Positions 53,869 to 63,300 of a DNA stretch of 64,000 nucleotides are shown here, piece by piece. The DNA comes from Thermicanus aegyptius DSM 12793 (GTDB taxonomy: Bacteria > Bacillota > Bacilli > Thermicanales > Thermicanaceae), in assembly GCF_000510645.1 (NCBI RefSeq), contig NZ_KI783301.1, forward strand, positions 1,494,705 to 1,558,704, given 5' to 3'. How positions within the stretch are numbered: position 1 is the stretch's first letter; each line of letters starts with the position of its first letter. The notes beneath the pieces are model-generated. The model was not told the DNA's origin and did not search any database. It was given only the letters and a program-made list of their open reading frames with translations. The translations under genes and the position numbers were made by a program.

Positions 53869-55491
53869 GTGTTTACGAGAGAAGAATTGCTTGCACCGGA
53901 GTATTATAACATGGTAGAAGAGATGGAACGCTATGGGGAAGATGAGGATCGAGTTGCTTTATTGTGGGAAAATGAAAGCGGTGACAAACGGGTGGTTACT
54001 TATTCCCAATTGGTGGCTCGATCAAACCAATTGGCGAATGCCTTATCGAAACAAGGGATCAAAAAGGGGGACAAATTGGTTGTCCTCATGCCTAAAGTAC
54101 CGGAGACCTATATGATTTATATGGCCGCCCTGAAGATGGGGGTTATCCTGATGCCGGGTTCTGAACTGCTGACCTCGAAAGATATTTTATATCGGATAAA
54201 CCACGCCGAAGCGGAAGGGATTCTCGTCTACCATTCGTTGGCGGATCGGGTGGATGAGATTCGCAATGAGGCCCTGTCTTTAAAATATTTCATCACGGTG
54301 GGGGGGAGGAGAGAAGGGTTTCTCTCGTATGAGGAACTGATTGATGGGGAGTCGGAGGAGTTTGAAAGGGTAAATACGAAAAGTGATGATATCGCTTTTA
54401 TCTCTTATACCTCAGGAACGACAGGAAACCCAAAAGGGGTGATTCATCATCATAGTTGGGGGTATGCCCATCAAAGGGTGGCGGCCAAGGCATGGATGGA
54501 TATTAAAGAAGGAGATGTGGTCTGGGCGACGGCGGGTCCCGGTTGGGCGAAATGGGTATGGAGTCCTTTTGTTTCCACCCTTTCATCGGGCGCCATCGGA
54601 TTTCACTACTTCGGACGCTTTAATCCGGAGAAGTATTTGCAACTGATCGATCAATATAAGGTAAATGTTCTTTGTTGTACGCCAACGGAATATCGCTTAA
54701 TGGCTAAGGTTGATCATTTAGATCGTTTCTCCCTCTCCTCCCTGCATAGTGCGGTGAGTGCCGGGGAGCCTTTAAACCGGGAAGTGATTGAAACATTTAA
54801 AAAATATTTTGGGGTGGAAGTAAGAGACGGGTATGGCCAAACGGAAAACAGCTTGCTCATCGGAAACCTGAAGGGAGCGAAGATAAAGCCGGGTTCGATG
54901 GGAAAGCCTTCTCCCGGGAATTGGATAGGAATCATCGATGAAGAGGGAAATCTCGTCCCCCGGGGCGTGGTGGGGGATATTGCGCTTCATCGCAGTGCGC
55001 CCACTCTCTTTAAAGGATATTATCGGGATCCGGAGAGAACCAAGATGGCTTTTCGGGGCGATTGGTACGTGACGGGCGATCAGGCGATGGAGGATGAAGA
55101 GGGCTATTACTGGTTTGAAGGGAGAGCCGACGACATCATCATTAGCGCAGGATATACCATCGGCCCTTTTGAAGTAGAGGATGCCCTGGTAAAGCATGAA
55201 GCGGTGAAGGAATGTGCGGTCGTGGCTAGTCCTGATGAGATTCGCGGCTCCATTGTGAAGGCTTTCGTGGTGCTTAAGGATCCTACCTCCATCCAAGGGG
55301 AGGGAAGAGCGGAAACCCTCATCAAAGAACTTCAAGAACATGTGAAGAAGATCACCGCTCCTTACAAGTATCCCAGGGAGATCGAGTTCGTAGAGGATTT
55401 GCCGAAAACTACTTCCGGGAAGATCCGGAGGGTAGAGCTGAGGAAGATGGAAAGAGAAAAGAAGCTCAAAGGGGAAAATGAAATCAGATGA
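53869..55491 (+). CDS. Acyl-CoA ligase, AMP-binding family (YtcI-like)
   Basis: A 540-residue adenylate-forming enzyme. The P-loop is YTSGTTGNPKG, with GYGQTENSL (A5), YVTGDQAMEDEEGYYWFEGRADDIIISAGYTIGPFEVE (A7-A8) and a final KTTSGKIRRVELR with catalytic Lys. It resembles the medium-chain acyl-CoA synthetases and YtcI more than acetyl-CoA synthetase. The GTG start follows GGGAGAGGG. A gap of 240 bases separates it from the YitT gene. No beta-oxidation genes are near. Confidence 0.9.
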   Translation: MFTREELLAPEYYNMVEEMERYGEDEDRVALLWENESGDKRVVTYSQLVARSNQLANALSKQGIKKGDKLVVLMPKVPETYMIYMAALKMGVILMPGSELLTSKDILYRINHAEAEGILVYHSLADRVDEIRNEALSLKYFITVGGRREGFLSYEELIDGESEEFERVNTKSDDIAFISYTSGTTGNPKGVIHHHSWGYAHQRVAAKAWMDIKEGDVVWATAGPGWAKWVWSPFVSTLSSGAIGFHYFGRFNPEKYLQLIDQYKVNVLCCTPTEYRLMAKVDHLDRFSLSSLHSAVSAGEPLNREVIETFKKYFGVEVRDGYGQTENSLLIGNLKGAKIKPGSMGKPSPGNWIGIIDEEGNLVPRGVVGDIALHRSAPTLFKGYYRDPERTKMAFRGDWYVTGDQAMEDEEGYYWFEGRADDIIISAGYTIGPFEVEDALVKHEAVKECAVVASPDEIRGSIVKAFVVLKDPTSIQGEGRAETLIKELQEHVKKITAPYKYPREIEFVEDLPKTTSGKIRRVELRKMEREKKLKGENEIR

Positions 55492-55519
55492 CCTCAGGGG
55501 TCGTTTCGCGAGAAAAAAA

Positions 55520-55560
55520 GCAGGATGCGCAGAGCAGGTTGCGTCCTGCTCTTTTCCTTT
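55520..55560 (+). terminator. Terminator after the acyl-CoA ligase gene
   Basis: GCAGGATGC (55520-55528) pairs with GCGTCCTGC (55541-55549, one U-G pair), followed by a T-rich tail. Confidence 0.7.
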
Positions 55561-55611
55561 ATATGATAAGAGATAGATCAAAAAGGGCTTGTGAAGGAGG
55601 GGGAGGGATTT

Positions 55612-56031
55612 ATGGAAGCTTGGCTTTTGTTTATAAAAGAGAATTTCTGGGGCCTTCTCATCGTGGCGATTGGACTGATTATCGTTTTAAGCATCGTGAA
55701 GACGATGGTAAAATGGGTGATCGTTATCCTCGTGTTGGCAGGTGTTTTTCTTTATGGAGCCAATTTCGTTGGAAACATCCAGGATTTCGGGAAGCAGGCG
55801 GTTCAGTATACGAAAGAACAAGCGGTAAAATTATTGATCGAAGAAGCGAAGAGGGCAGAGTATACGTTGAACAAGGACGGGACGTATACGATAAGATCAG
55901 ACCGCATCACCCTGAGCGGGAAGATCGGTTCTAGCGAAGCGACTTTATCGATTTTGGGCCAACAATTTCCCATACAGTTGGACGAGACGTTAAAAAAAGT
56001 GATTCAGGAGATAGAAACGGGAAAGAAATGA
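55612..56031 (+). CDS. Small membrane protein of unknown function upstream of lemA
   Basis: A 139-residue protein with two helices (FWGLLIVAIGLIIVLSIV and WVIVILVLAGVFLYGANF). A soluble C-terminal half follows, with KEQAVKLLIEEAKRAEYTLN and a beta-rich segment ending FPIQLDETLKKVIQEI. GGAGGGGGAGGG precedes the ATG; a GTG at 55591 lies within that purine run. Its position before lemA and the TPM gene suggests a common membrane role. Family not recognised. Confidence 0.65.
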   Translation: MEAWLLFIKENFWGLLIVAIGLIIVLSIVKTMVKWVIVILVLAGVFLYGANFVGNIQDFGKQAVQYTKEQAVKLLIEEAKRAEYTLNKDGTYTIRSDRITLSGKIGSSEATLSILGQQFPIQLDETLKKVIQEIETGKK

Positions 56032-56118
56032 AACCCTTGCCTTCCATATGCGTAAAGGATATCAAGGATGGTCGAGTAGGGATTTTCAGAAAGAAAAAGG
56101 TGAGGGAAGGGATAAACG

Positions 56119-56691
56119 GTGAAAAAGAGTGGATGGATTATTTTGGGCGCCGTCGCCGTGTTGCTGGTTTTTTGGATGATGGGAAGTTATAATGGATTAG
56201 TCACCCAAGAGGAACAGGTGAATAAATCTTGGTCACAGATTGAAAACCAGTTGCAGCGAAGAATGGATTTAATTCCTAATTTAGTAAATACGGTAAAAGG
56301 ATATGCGGCTCATGAAACTGCCGTCTTCCAGGGGATTGCAGATGCCCGGGCAAAGATGGCCGGGGCGACGACCCCTGCCGACATGGCAAAGGCGAATGAC
56401 CAGTTGAGCAGTGCCTTAAGCCGCCTCTTAGTCGTGGTGGAACGTTATCCGGAGCTTAAGGCGGATAAAGAGTTTACTCAGCTGATGGATGAACTGGCAG
56501 GCACCGAAAACCGCATTGCCACCGCTAGGATGGATTACAATACGGCGGTTCAAAACTTTAATACTACCCTAAAAAGGTTTCCTGGGGTTATCGTAGCTCG
56601 GTTTTTCGGCTTTGAGGCGAAGGAATACTTTAAGGCGCAAGAGGGAGCCGCGGAAGTCCCCAACGTTGATTTCGGAGGCAGTCAGCCATGA
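56119..56691 (+). CDS. lemA: LemA family protein
   Basis: A 190-residue LemA protein. An N-terminal helix is followed by GSYNGLVTQEEQVNKSWSQIENQLQRRMDLIPNLVNTVKGYAAHE, nearly the family consensus, then a four-helix domain. The function of LemA is unclear, although it is commonly beside TPM-domain proteins. The GTG start follows AGGGAAGGG. The stop overlaps the TPM gene start by four bases. Confidence 0.93.
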   Translation: MKKSGWIILGAVAVLLVFWMMGSYNGLVTQEEQVNKSWSQIENQLQRRMDLIPNLVNTVKGYAAHETAVFQGIADARAKMAGATTPADMAKANDQLSSALSRLLVVVERYPELKADKEFTQLMDELAGTENRIATARMDYNTAVQNFNTTLKRFPGVIVARFFGFEAKEYFKAQEGAAEVPNVDFGGSQP

Positions 56692-57506
56692 ACCGGGGAT
56701 GGAAGAGAGTTGTTCAGCTTCTCCTGCTCCCTCTTCTCTTGCAGCTTCTCATCCCGTTGGCAGCGTATGCTTCGCCCATCCCTAAGCCAATCGGCGATAT
56801 TTATGTGCAGGATTTTGCCCATCTCCTTTCGGCAGGAGAAAGGGAGAGCCTCATTCGGCTTGGGAAAGAACTGGAGGATCGGACGAAAGCTCAGGTAGCG
56901 GTTTTAACGGTTTCTTCTCTTGAGGGGATGTCGATCGAGGATTACGCATTGCAGGCCTTTCGCAGCTACCAATTAGGAGATAAAGCGCTGAACAATGGGG
57001 TATTGTTGGTGATCGCGACGGAAGACCGCAAGGTAAGGATTGAAGTGGGGTATGGTTTGGAAGGAGCCCTCCCCGATGGAAAAGTGGGGAGAATTCTGGA
57101 CGAAGTGACGCTGCCTGCTCTTAAAGAGAATCTGCCGGGTCAAGCCATCGTTAAGACCTATCAGGTCCTCGTCCGGGAAGTAGCCAATGAATACGGAGTA
57201 AAGATCCAGGTTCCGGAAGGGTTGCCCTCGGTCACCGAAGGGAAAAATGATGGAAAGATGAATCCTGTATGGTCCACTCTCCTCGTTTTATTTCTCATTA
57301 TGATCGATTTTATCTTCTTCGGGGGGCGCATAACCTATTCGATCTTAGCCGTGCTCAGCATGTATCGCGGTGGGAGAGGCAGTGGCGGATGGGGGGGATT
57401 CGGAGGTGGCAGCCGAGGCGGTGGCGGATGGGGGGGATTCGGAGGCGGCAGCCGAGGCGGTGGCGGAGGTTCTTCTGGCGGTGGAGGGGCAAGCCGGGGC
57501 TGGTAG
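56688..57506 (+). CDS. Secreted TPM-domain protein with Gly-rich tail (YgcG-like)
   Basis: A 272-residue protein with a signal peptide (VVQLLLLPLLLQLLIPLAAYA), then a TPM domain (VYVQDFAHLLS-type start, LLVIATEDRKVRIEVGYGLEGALPDGK), a second helix around 200-222, and a glycine/arginine tail. The tail holds two copies of GGWGGFGGGSRGG encoded by a 39-base tandem repeat. TPM domains are thought to act in membrane-protein turnover or phosphatase activity. It is coupled to lemA through the 4-base overlap. Confidence 0.88.
   Translation: MNRGWKRVVQLLLLPLLLQLLIPLAAYASPIPKPIGDIYVQDFAHLLSAGERESLIRLGKELEDRTKAQVAVLTVSSLEGMSIEDYALQAFRSYQLGDKALNNGVLLVIATEDRKVRIEVGYGLEGALPDGKVGRILDEVTLPALKENLPGQAIVKTYQVLVREVANEYGVKIQVPEGLPSVTEGKNDGKMNPVWSTLLVLFLIMIDFIFFGGRITYSILAVLSMYRGGRGSGGWGGFGGGSRGGGGWGGFGGGSRGGGGGSSGGGGASRGW
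57382..57459 (+). repeat. Tandem 39-base duplication inside the TPM gene
   Basis: Units 57382-57420 and 57421-57459 differ at one base and encode 13 residues each. The reading frame is kept. Confidence 0.9.
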
Positions 57507-57514
57507 CCCTGAAT

Positions 57515-57538
57515 GGGGGAAGCATGAGCCCCCTTTTT
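57515..57538 (+). terminator. Terminator after the lemA-TPM operon
   Basis: GGGGG and CCCCC stem with a 9-base loop, followed by TTTTT. Confidence 0.75.
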
Positions 57539-57659
57539 ATATGCGATGAACCTATAACGGTTGATTTAAATGTTGATTAAGTTTCATTGAAATACCATAG
57601 TTTACTTCAGATTGTGGTACAATGTAAAAGAGATACATAAGAAAAGGTGAAAGCTGGGG

Positions 57660-58841
57660 ATGACTCGTTCTAAAAGCGTTTACTTAAGTGCTCATTTTTT
57701 CCATCTAGCCCTTCTCCTCTTTATTGTAGAATTTGTAAGAGGGGCATTCGTCTATTCATTTCTTCCTGTCTTTGCGGTGGAGAAACTTGGTTTTACGGTG
57801 ACGATCGTAGGGCTTGCAATAACCGCCCACTCCTTGATGGATTTATTCGTGAAAAGTGTGATCGGGATGCTCCTTGACCATTTTCCTTTTCGCAAAGTGG
57901 TAAGTCTCAGCATGTTTATTGCTTTTTTCGGCCTCCTTTGGATTCCTTTCGTCCACACCGAATGGCAGCTTCTTCTCTCCGTCTCCCTGTTTGGTTTAGG
58001 AATCTCCCCGATCTGGCTGGTTAGCATGGGCCAGGTGGATGAGGAGTTTAGAGGCACTCAGATGGGGCTTCTCTACTCTTTTTGGCTCATCGGGACCGGA
58101 CTCGGGATGGTGAGTACCAATTTCATTCTGGATCTGGAGTCCAACTTAGCCCTATGGGGGTTCATGATTATATGGCTTATGGGAAGCGTGAGCTCCCTTT
58201 GGATTCGGGAGACGAAGAACAGGATTTTTCACGTGGAATCCCTGAAAGAACAGTATGAGGCATTAAAAGGCCAATTAAAGGTGATGAAGCCCCTCCTCCC
58301 GGGAATGATTCTGCAGACGATGGCGGCGGGGATGCTTCTTCCCATTCTTCCTGATTTTATTTCGAAACATCTCGGGTTTACTTATTCTACGTATTCCTAC
58401 ATCTTGATGGTAGGTGGAGGACTGGCCATGGCGGGCCTTATTCCCATGGGGAGATTGGCCGATCATTGGGGGAAAAAATGGTTTCTCGTCATGGGTTTTG
58501 CGTTTTTGTCGCTTGCTCTCTTCCTTATTCCGTTAAGCAACTCCTTCTGGATGGTTTTATTCCTCACCGCCCTTTTAGGCATTTCGTATTCCGCCGTTCT
58601 CCCTTCCTGGAATGCCCTCCTTGCTCAATATGTACCTGTCGAATATAAAGGAATGGGGTGGGGCCTTTTTTCCAGTGTGGAGGGGCTCGGAGTCCTGATT
58701 GGACCGGCTTTGGGAGGGTGGTTGGCGGACCGTTTCACTTCTACCTTCATTGTCGTATTAAGCGCTATCCTTTTAGGAAGCATTGCGATTTTTTACTTTC
58801 TTTACCCCATGAAATTTGATCATAACCGAAGAATTAAGTAG
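57660..58841 (+). CDS. MFS transporter
   Basis: A 393-residue major facilitator with 12 helices. A motif-A-like GMLLDHFPFRKV lies between helices 2 and 3, its copy GRLADHWGKKW in the second half, and GPALGGWLADRF near the end. Substrate unknown. An extended -10 (TGGTACAAT, 57615-57623) lies upstream. It is followed 29 bases later by the deacetylase gene. Neighbouring ykoP/ykoN-like genes suggest a cell-envelope role, but this is only inferred. Confidence 0.85.
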   Translation: MTRSKSVYLSAHFFHLALLLFIVEFVRGAFVYSFLPVFAVEKLGFTVTIVGLAITAHSLMDLFVKSVIGMLLDHFPFRKVVSLSMFIAFFGLLWIPFVHTEWQLLLSVSLFGLGISPIWLVSMGQVDEEFRGTQMGLLYSFWLIGTGLGMVSTNFILDLESNLALWGFMIIWLMGSVSSLWIRETKNRIFHVESLKEQYEALKGQLKVMKPLLPGMILQTMAAGMLLPILPDFISKHLGFTYSTYSYILMVGGGLAMAGLIPMGRLADHWGKKWFLVMGFAFLSLALFLIPLSNSFWMVLFLTALLGISYSAVLPSWNALLAQYVPVEYKGMGWGLFSSVEGLGVLIGPALGGWLADRFTSTFIVVLSAILLGSIAIFYFLYPMKFDHNRRIK

Positions 58842-58870
58842 AGGGAATTTCGCTGTGGGAGAGTGATACC

Positions 58871-60205
58871 ATGGGGAAGGTTTTTTGGGGAATATTCTTT
58901 TTACTTTTTATTTATATGGGAGTTCCTTTCCTTTTGACGAGAGTGTTTGGAATCGGGGTCATAAAAAGAGGTTCTTCCTTGCACCGGCTTGCCTTTACTT
59001 TTGATGACGGCCCCGATCCGGTCTATACTCCTCGCCTTTTGGAATTGCTGCGCACGTATGGAGTGAAAGCTACGTTTTTTGTGGTGGGAGAAAAAGCAAA
59101 GAGGCATCCGGAACTCATTCGCCGCATTCATGAAGAAGGACATGCGATCGGCATCCATAATTATGTTCATCACCCCAATTGGTTTCTTTCCCCTTTACGA
59201 CTGCGGCGGGATTTGGATGAAACAGCCGCTTACATCCAATCGATCACGGGGGAGCGTCCTCTCTTTTATCGTCCTCCCTGGGGATTATTAAGTTTGGCGG
59301 ATCTTTTCCTGCTTCGCCCTTATAGACTCACCATTTGGTCGCTGATGGGGTGGGATTGGGGAAAAAAGACCAGTCCCGTTCGGTTAAAAATGAGGCTTCT
59401 TCATAAGATACGGGGAGGGGAGATTATCCTCCTTCATGACAGCGGGGAGACGGCGGGGGCAGATCCGACGGCGCCGGAACGAATGATGATTGCTCTGGAG
59501 GAAACATTAAGGGAAATCCGCCATTGGGGATATGAATATGTTCCCTTGAATAAGCTAATGGAAGAGGATGAGGATTTCTCCGTGAAAAGAATGCTTCCTT
59601 TTTGGAAAAGGGGGTTTGCCCATCTGTTTATCCTCTATGATAAAGCTCTCCGCTTTCTCTTAGGGGTTCGCCCCATTCAAAAAAGAGACGATTTTTTTTA
59701 TGTGAGGGTGATTCATTATCATGGACAGAGGATTGGAATGGAAGATGGGGAAACCATAGAGAAAGGGGATCTGATCTTAGAGATCCATTTAAATAATGAG
59801 CTTCTTTTCAAACTGGGTTTAAGATCCCGCAGCAGAATGCAATTGGTCATACAGCTGATTCGTGAAGTGGAAAAAAGCCTTCCGGTTATAGCGGAACTTT
59901 TGGAGACTCATCCCAAATATCGCCTGGTGAAAGGACTCTATGGAATCTCATTAGTCAATCGGGGGGTAAAACCCTTTGGGTTTTCGGTTCTTGATCTGCC
60001 AAAAGGGTTGCTGAGCCATCTCATCCGGTATTATCTTCGTTTCTTGATGTTTGCCGTCCATCCGCGCGGAGGGGAACGGTTAAAGACGAAAACGGATCTT
60101 CTTGTCCCTAAAATCATGGTCATGTCAAGAAAGGAGATTCTCAAAAGGTACGGAAAGGGGAAAGAATCTTCTCCTTTAACCTCCTTGAATACCTCTGTCT
60201 CCTAA
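58871..60205 (+). CDS. Polysaccharide deacetylase with YkoP-like C-terminal domain
   Basis: A 444-residue protein. An N-terminal anchor helix (about 4-22) is followed by a NodB domain with TFDDGP (43-48), HNYVHH metal-binding His, RPPWG, and LLHDSG. The C-terminal region from about 250 (RGFAHLFILYDKALRFLLG, LEIHLNNELLFKLG) resembles the YkoP-like domain of Bacillus. The deacetylase part would remove acetyl groups from a glycan at the cell surface. The pairing with a glycolipid-synthase-like neighbour mirrors ykoP-ykoN. Confidence 0.88.
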   Translation: MGKVFWGIFFLLFIYMGVPFLLTRVFGIGVIKRGSSLHRLAFTFDDGPDPVYTPRLLELLRTYGVKATFFVVGEKAKRHPELIRRIHEEGHAIGIHNYVHHPNWFLSPLRLRRDLDETAAYIQSITGERPLFYRPPWGLLSLADLFLLRPYRLTIWSLMGWDWGKKTSPVRLKMRLLHKIRGGEIILLHDSGETAGADPTAPERMMIALEETLREIRHWGYEYVPLNKLMEEDEDFSVKRMLPFWKRGFAHLFILYDKALRFLLGVRPIQKRDDFFYVRVIHYHGQRIGMEDGETIEKGDLILEIHLNNELLFKLGLRSRSRMQLVIQLIREVEKSLPVIAELLETHPKYRLVKGLYGISLVNRGVKPFGFSVLDLPKGLLSHLIRYYLRFLMFAVHPRGGERLKTKTDLLVPKIMVMSRKEILKRYGKGKESSPLTSLNTSVS

Positions 60206-60266
60206 AACTCCATATGCATAAAAAGCATTTTTTATTTCTACCTAATACCCTTAAGGGGGTGGAAAG

Positions 60267-61532
60267 ATGAACCAGGGAAAGAAAGAGACCATCTTACTCC
60301 TATACAGCAATTATGGAGACGGACATAAACATGCCGCGGAAGCGATCCGTGAGGCATTTTCCCTTCTGCATCCGGAAGTAGAAGTGATTCTCATTGACTT
60401 TATGAAATATACTCACCCCCTCCTTCATCCCATCAGCCGACGTATTTTTATGCAAGCCCTAAAGAAGTTTCCTTTTTTGTATCGATATGCTTACCAAAAA
60501 ACGCGGTTCAGCACTTCCTCAAATCTTTTGCGCTTTTTTACCCTTTTGGGGTTTCGGAGGATGTTAAAATTGTTGAAAACAACCAACCCCTCGGCGGTTG
60601 TCTCTACCCATCCTTTTGCCGCGGCCGGCATGTCTCGGCTGAAGCGGTACCGCTTCACCCAGGTACCAACGGTTACGGTGATCACGGATCATACGAATCA
60701 TAGTTACTGGATTCATCCCCTTACCGATGCTTATTTAGTGGGCTCCTCCTTTGCTAAAAAAACCCTATTAGGAGTGGGGGTAAAAGAGGAGATCATCACC
60801 GTGACGGGCATTCCCATTCAGCCCCGATTTTCCAATCCCTATAACCCTACGGAATTAAGGAAAAAATATGGACTCTCCTCAGATCTTCCGACGATTTTAA
60901 TCATGGGTGGAGGATGGGGATTGATTGATGAAGGGGAGGAAGTGATCAATCGGTTAGACCGTTTTCCTCGCCCGATTCAGATCATATTTGTTTGCGGCCA
61001 TAACCGGAAATTGTGGCGGCAATTATCCCGGAAATCGGGTCGATACCGCCAAAGGGTCATGATCACGGAGTATATTAACTATGTGGATGAGCTCATGGCT
61101 GCGAGCGATGTGATTGTGACCAAGCCGGGAGGACTTACGACTTCCGAAGCGATCGCTTTAGAGGTCCCCATGATCTTATATCGTCCCCTCCCTGGACAGG
61201 AAGAGGATAATGCACAATTTCTCCTCGATGCAGGGGTGGCCGTCATGGCCGCCACTACCTCTGCATTGGCAGAGCAGGTAAATCGCTTATTAGATGAGCC
61301 CGATCTTCTTCAGGAGATGAAAGCGAAGGAGAGACTTTTATCCTTGAAAGGAGCTGCTTTTTCTGCGACGGAAGAGATTTTATCCACCATGCGGATGAAA
61401 AAGTCTCCTTCTTTTCAACGGCCCGCTCCTCCCGTTTCCGTTCCTTCACCGCTGGCTAATCCTAATTCTCAAGATGAAGAGAATGGGGAGTTAGAAGATG
61501 AGATGGAGAACGTTTTGACCGATTCTTTCTGA
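60267..61532 (+). CDS. MGDG synthase-family glycosyltransferase (YkoN/UgtP-like)
   Basis: A 421-residue GT28 enzyme. The N-terminal MGDG_synth region has LYSNYGDGHKHAAEAIREAF (substrate-side GxGH motif). The C-terminal GT domain has GGGWGLIDEG, the VTKPGGLTTSEAIALEVPMI donor-binding loop and RPLPGQEEDNAQFLLDAG. It likely transfers a sugar to diacylglycerol. An acidic tail (DEENGELEDEMENV) ends the protein. AGGGGG precedes the ATG. Confidence 0.88.
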   Translation: MNQGKKETILLLYSNYGDGHKHAAEAIREAFSLLHPEVEVILIDFMKYTHPLLHPISRRIFMQALKKFPFLYRYAYQKTRFSTSSNLLRFFTLLGFRRMLKLLKTTNPSAVVSTHPFAAAGMSRLKRYRFTQVPTVTVITDHTNHSYWIHPLTDAYLVGSSFAKKTLLGVGVKEEIITVTGIPIQPRFSNPYNPTELRKKYGLSSDLPTILIMGGGWGLIDEGEEVINRLDRFPRPIQIIFVCGHNRKLWRQLSRKSGRYRQRVMITEYINYVDELMAASDVIVTKPGGLTTSEAIALEVPMILYRPLPGQEEDNAQFLLDAGVAVMAATTSALAEQVNRLLDEPDLLQEMKAKERLLSLKGAAFSATEEILSTMRMKKSPSFQRPAPPVSVPSPLANPNSQDEENGELEDEMENVLTDSF

Positions 61533-61642
61533 TTCTAATCTCCCCCATGAAGCTCCCCGAGGGTGCCTGGCGTACATGTGGTCTTGTTATTCCACGTTTT
61601 ATCTTTGAAAGTTTTCGAGATCTTTAAAAAAAGAGTGAGAAA

Positions 61643-62188
61643 ATGAATCTGTTTCCGGGGTGGATGATGATCGAAAAGTTGGTTCCTTCCCTTTATGTCC
61701 CATCTGTATATTCCATCGATTTGGATGCTTTAAAAAGAAAGGGAATCAGAGGACTCATTATGGATTTGGATAATACCTTAGCGGAGTGGCATCAACCTCA
61801 AGCATCGAAAGAGATGATTGAGTGGATTGGTAAGGTAAAGCGCGCCGGTTTTAAAGTGGTGATTTCATCGAATAACAATAGGGTTCGGGTCTCTTCTTTT
61901 GTCCACCCGCTGGGGGTTCCTTTCATTGCTAGAGCAAAAAAGCCGCTTCTCTCTTCTTATCGCAGGGCGTTATCTCTTCTCCAGCTCAAGCGTGAAGAGG
62001 TTGCGGTTGTTGGAGACCAAATTTTCACCGATATCTTGGGAGGGAACCGAATGGGGTTTTATACGATCCTGGTCGTTCCCGTGGCACCCACGGACGGTTT
62101 CTTTACCCGTCTCAACCGTATGGCTGAAAGAAGGGTCCTCCGGTGGATGAAGGAAAAGGGGTATCTTTCATGGGAGGTGAAAAAATGA
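61643..62188 (+). CDS. yqeG: YqeG family HAD-type phosphatase
   Basis: A 181-residue HAD-IIIA protein with the catalytic DLDNTLAEW (Asp41, Asp43), VVISSNNN (motif II) and VAVVGDQIFTDILGGNRMG (motif III). It is conserved beside yqeH in Firmicutes. Physiological substrate not firmly known. GAGTGAG lies before the ATG; internal ATGs at 61664/61667 near GGGGTGG are an alternative. The stop overlaps the yqeH start (ATGA). Confidence 0.92.
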   Translation: MNLFPGWMMIEKLVPSLYVPSVYSIDLDALKRKGIRGLIMDLDNTLAEWHQPQASKEMIEWIGKVKRAGFKVVISSNNNRVRVSSFVHPLGVPFIARAKKPLLSSYRRALSLLQLKREEVAVVGDQIFTDILGGNRMGFYTILVVPVAPTDGFFTRLNRMAERRVLRWMKEKGYLSWEVKK

Positions 62189-63300
62189 ACCCAGGAGAAA
62201 AAAGGGTATGCCCGGGGTGTGGAGCCCCCTTACAGAGTGAAGACAAGAATTTGCCGGGATATCTGCCTATCCATGCATGGGAGAAGGAGGAGGCCGTCTG
62301 CCTCCGTTGCTTCCGTATTAAGCACTATAATGAAGCGGTCCAGGTAGACTTACGGGAGGAGGATTTTCTCCAGGTTCTCCATTCCATCGGCTCTACGGAG
62401 GCGCTGGTGGTCCATCTCGTGGATCTTATCGATGTAAACGGCACCTTACTCTCCGGCCTTCATCGCTTTATCGGACAAAACCCATTTCTTCTTGTGGGCA
62501 ACAAACTGGATCTTCTTCCCCAGCGGGTTAATCTCGACCGCATCCGTCGATGGCTTCTCATGATGGCCATGGAATGGGGATTAAAGCCTGTGGATGTGAT
62601 GCTTATTAGTGCTCTGAAGGGAAGTTATCTTCAGGAATTGCTCGAAAAATTGGAGGCATACCGAAAAGGTAAAAATGTCTATTTCATCGGTGCGACGAAC
62701 GTTGGTAAGTCTACCTTCATGAATCGGTTGTTGAAGGAGTATGGAGAAAAAGGAACGATCGAAATTACCACATCCCGTTTTCCCGGCACGACATTAGACC
62801 TCATCGAGATTCCGGTAGATGAGCATTCTTCGTTTTATGATACTCCCGGGGTGATGACTCCCCATCAGATCATTCGCTACCTTTCACCTGAGGACTTAAA
62901 AAAAGTGATTCCACAAAAGAGAATCAATCCGAAGGTTTATCAATTGGAACCGGAGCAGACCCTCTTTTTGGGCGGTATGGCCCGAATCGATTTCATTTCC
63001 GGCACCCCTCAATCCTTCATCGTCTACATCTCCAATGAGATCCCTGTCCATCGGACGAAGCGATCTCATGCAGGGGAGCTTCAGGAAAAACATCGAGGCG
63101 AACTCCTCTCCCCTCCCGGCAAAGAGAACCTTGATCGCTTGCCTCCGTGGGTAAAGCACTCATTTAACCTAAAGGAAGGGGAGAAACAGGATATCGCCAT
63201 CTCCGGATTAGGCTGGGTTTCTTTTTCGGGAAAGAAGGGTAGGGTAGACGTATTTGCGCCGAAAGGGGTTTCAGTCCAGATCCGCAAAGGAATGATTTGA
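62185..63300 (+). CDS. yqeH: Circularly permuted ribosome biogenesis GTPase YqeH
   Basis: A 371-residue cpGTPase needed for 30S subunit assembly. The zinc finger CPGC/CLRC (Cys9, Cys12, Cys39, Cys42) is followed by permuted G motifs: G4 NKLD at 107-110, then G1 GATNVGKST at 170-178, and G3 DTPG at 220-223. The ATG at 62185 follows GGGAGGTG; ATGs at 62143 and 62170 in frame are less likely. In B. subtilis aroE follows; here an opposite-strand gene ends within its last 30 bases. Confidence 0.95.
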   Translation: MNPGEKRVCPGCGAPLQSEDKNLPGYLPIHAWEKEEAVCLRCFRIKHYNEAVQVDLREEDFLQVLHSIGSTEALVVHLVDLIDVNGTLLSGLHRFIGQNPFLLVGNKLDLLPQRVNLDRIRRWLLMMAMEWGLKPVDVMLISALKGSYLQELLEKLEAYRKGKNVYFIGATNVGKSTFMNRLLKEYGEKGTIEITTSRFPGTTLDLIEIPVDEHSSFYDTPGVMTPHQIIRYLSPEDLKKVIPQKRINPKVYQLEPEQTLFLGGMARIDFISGTPQSFIVYISNEIPVHRTKRSHAGELQEKHRGELLSPPGKENLDRLPPWVKHSFNLKEGEKQDIAISGLGWVSFSGKKGRVDVFAPKGVSVQIRKGMI

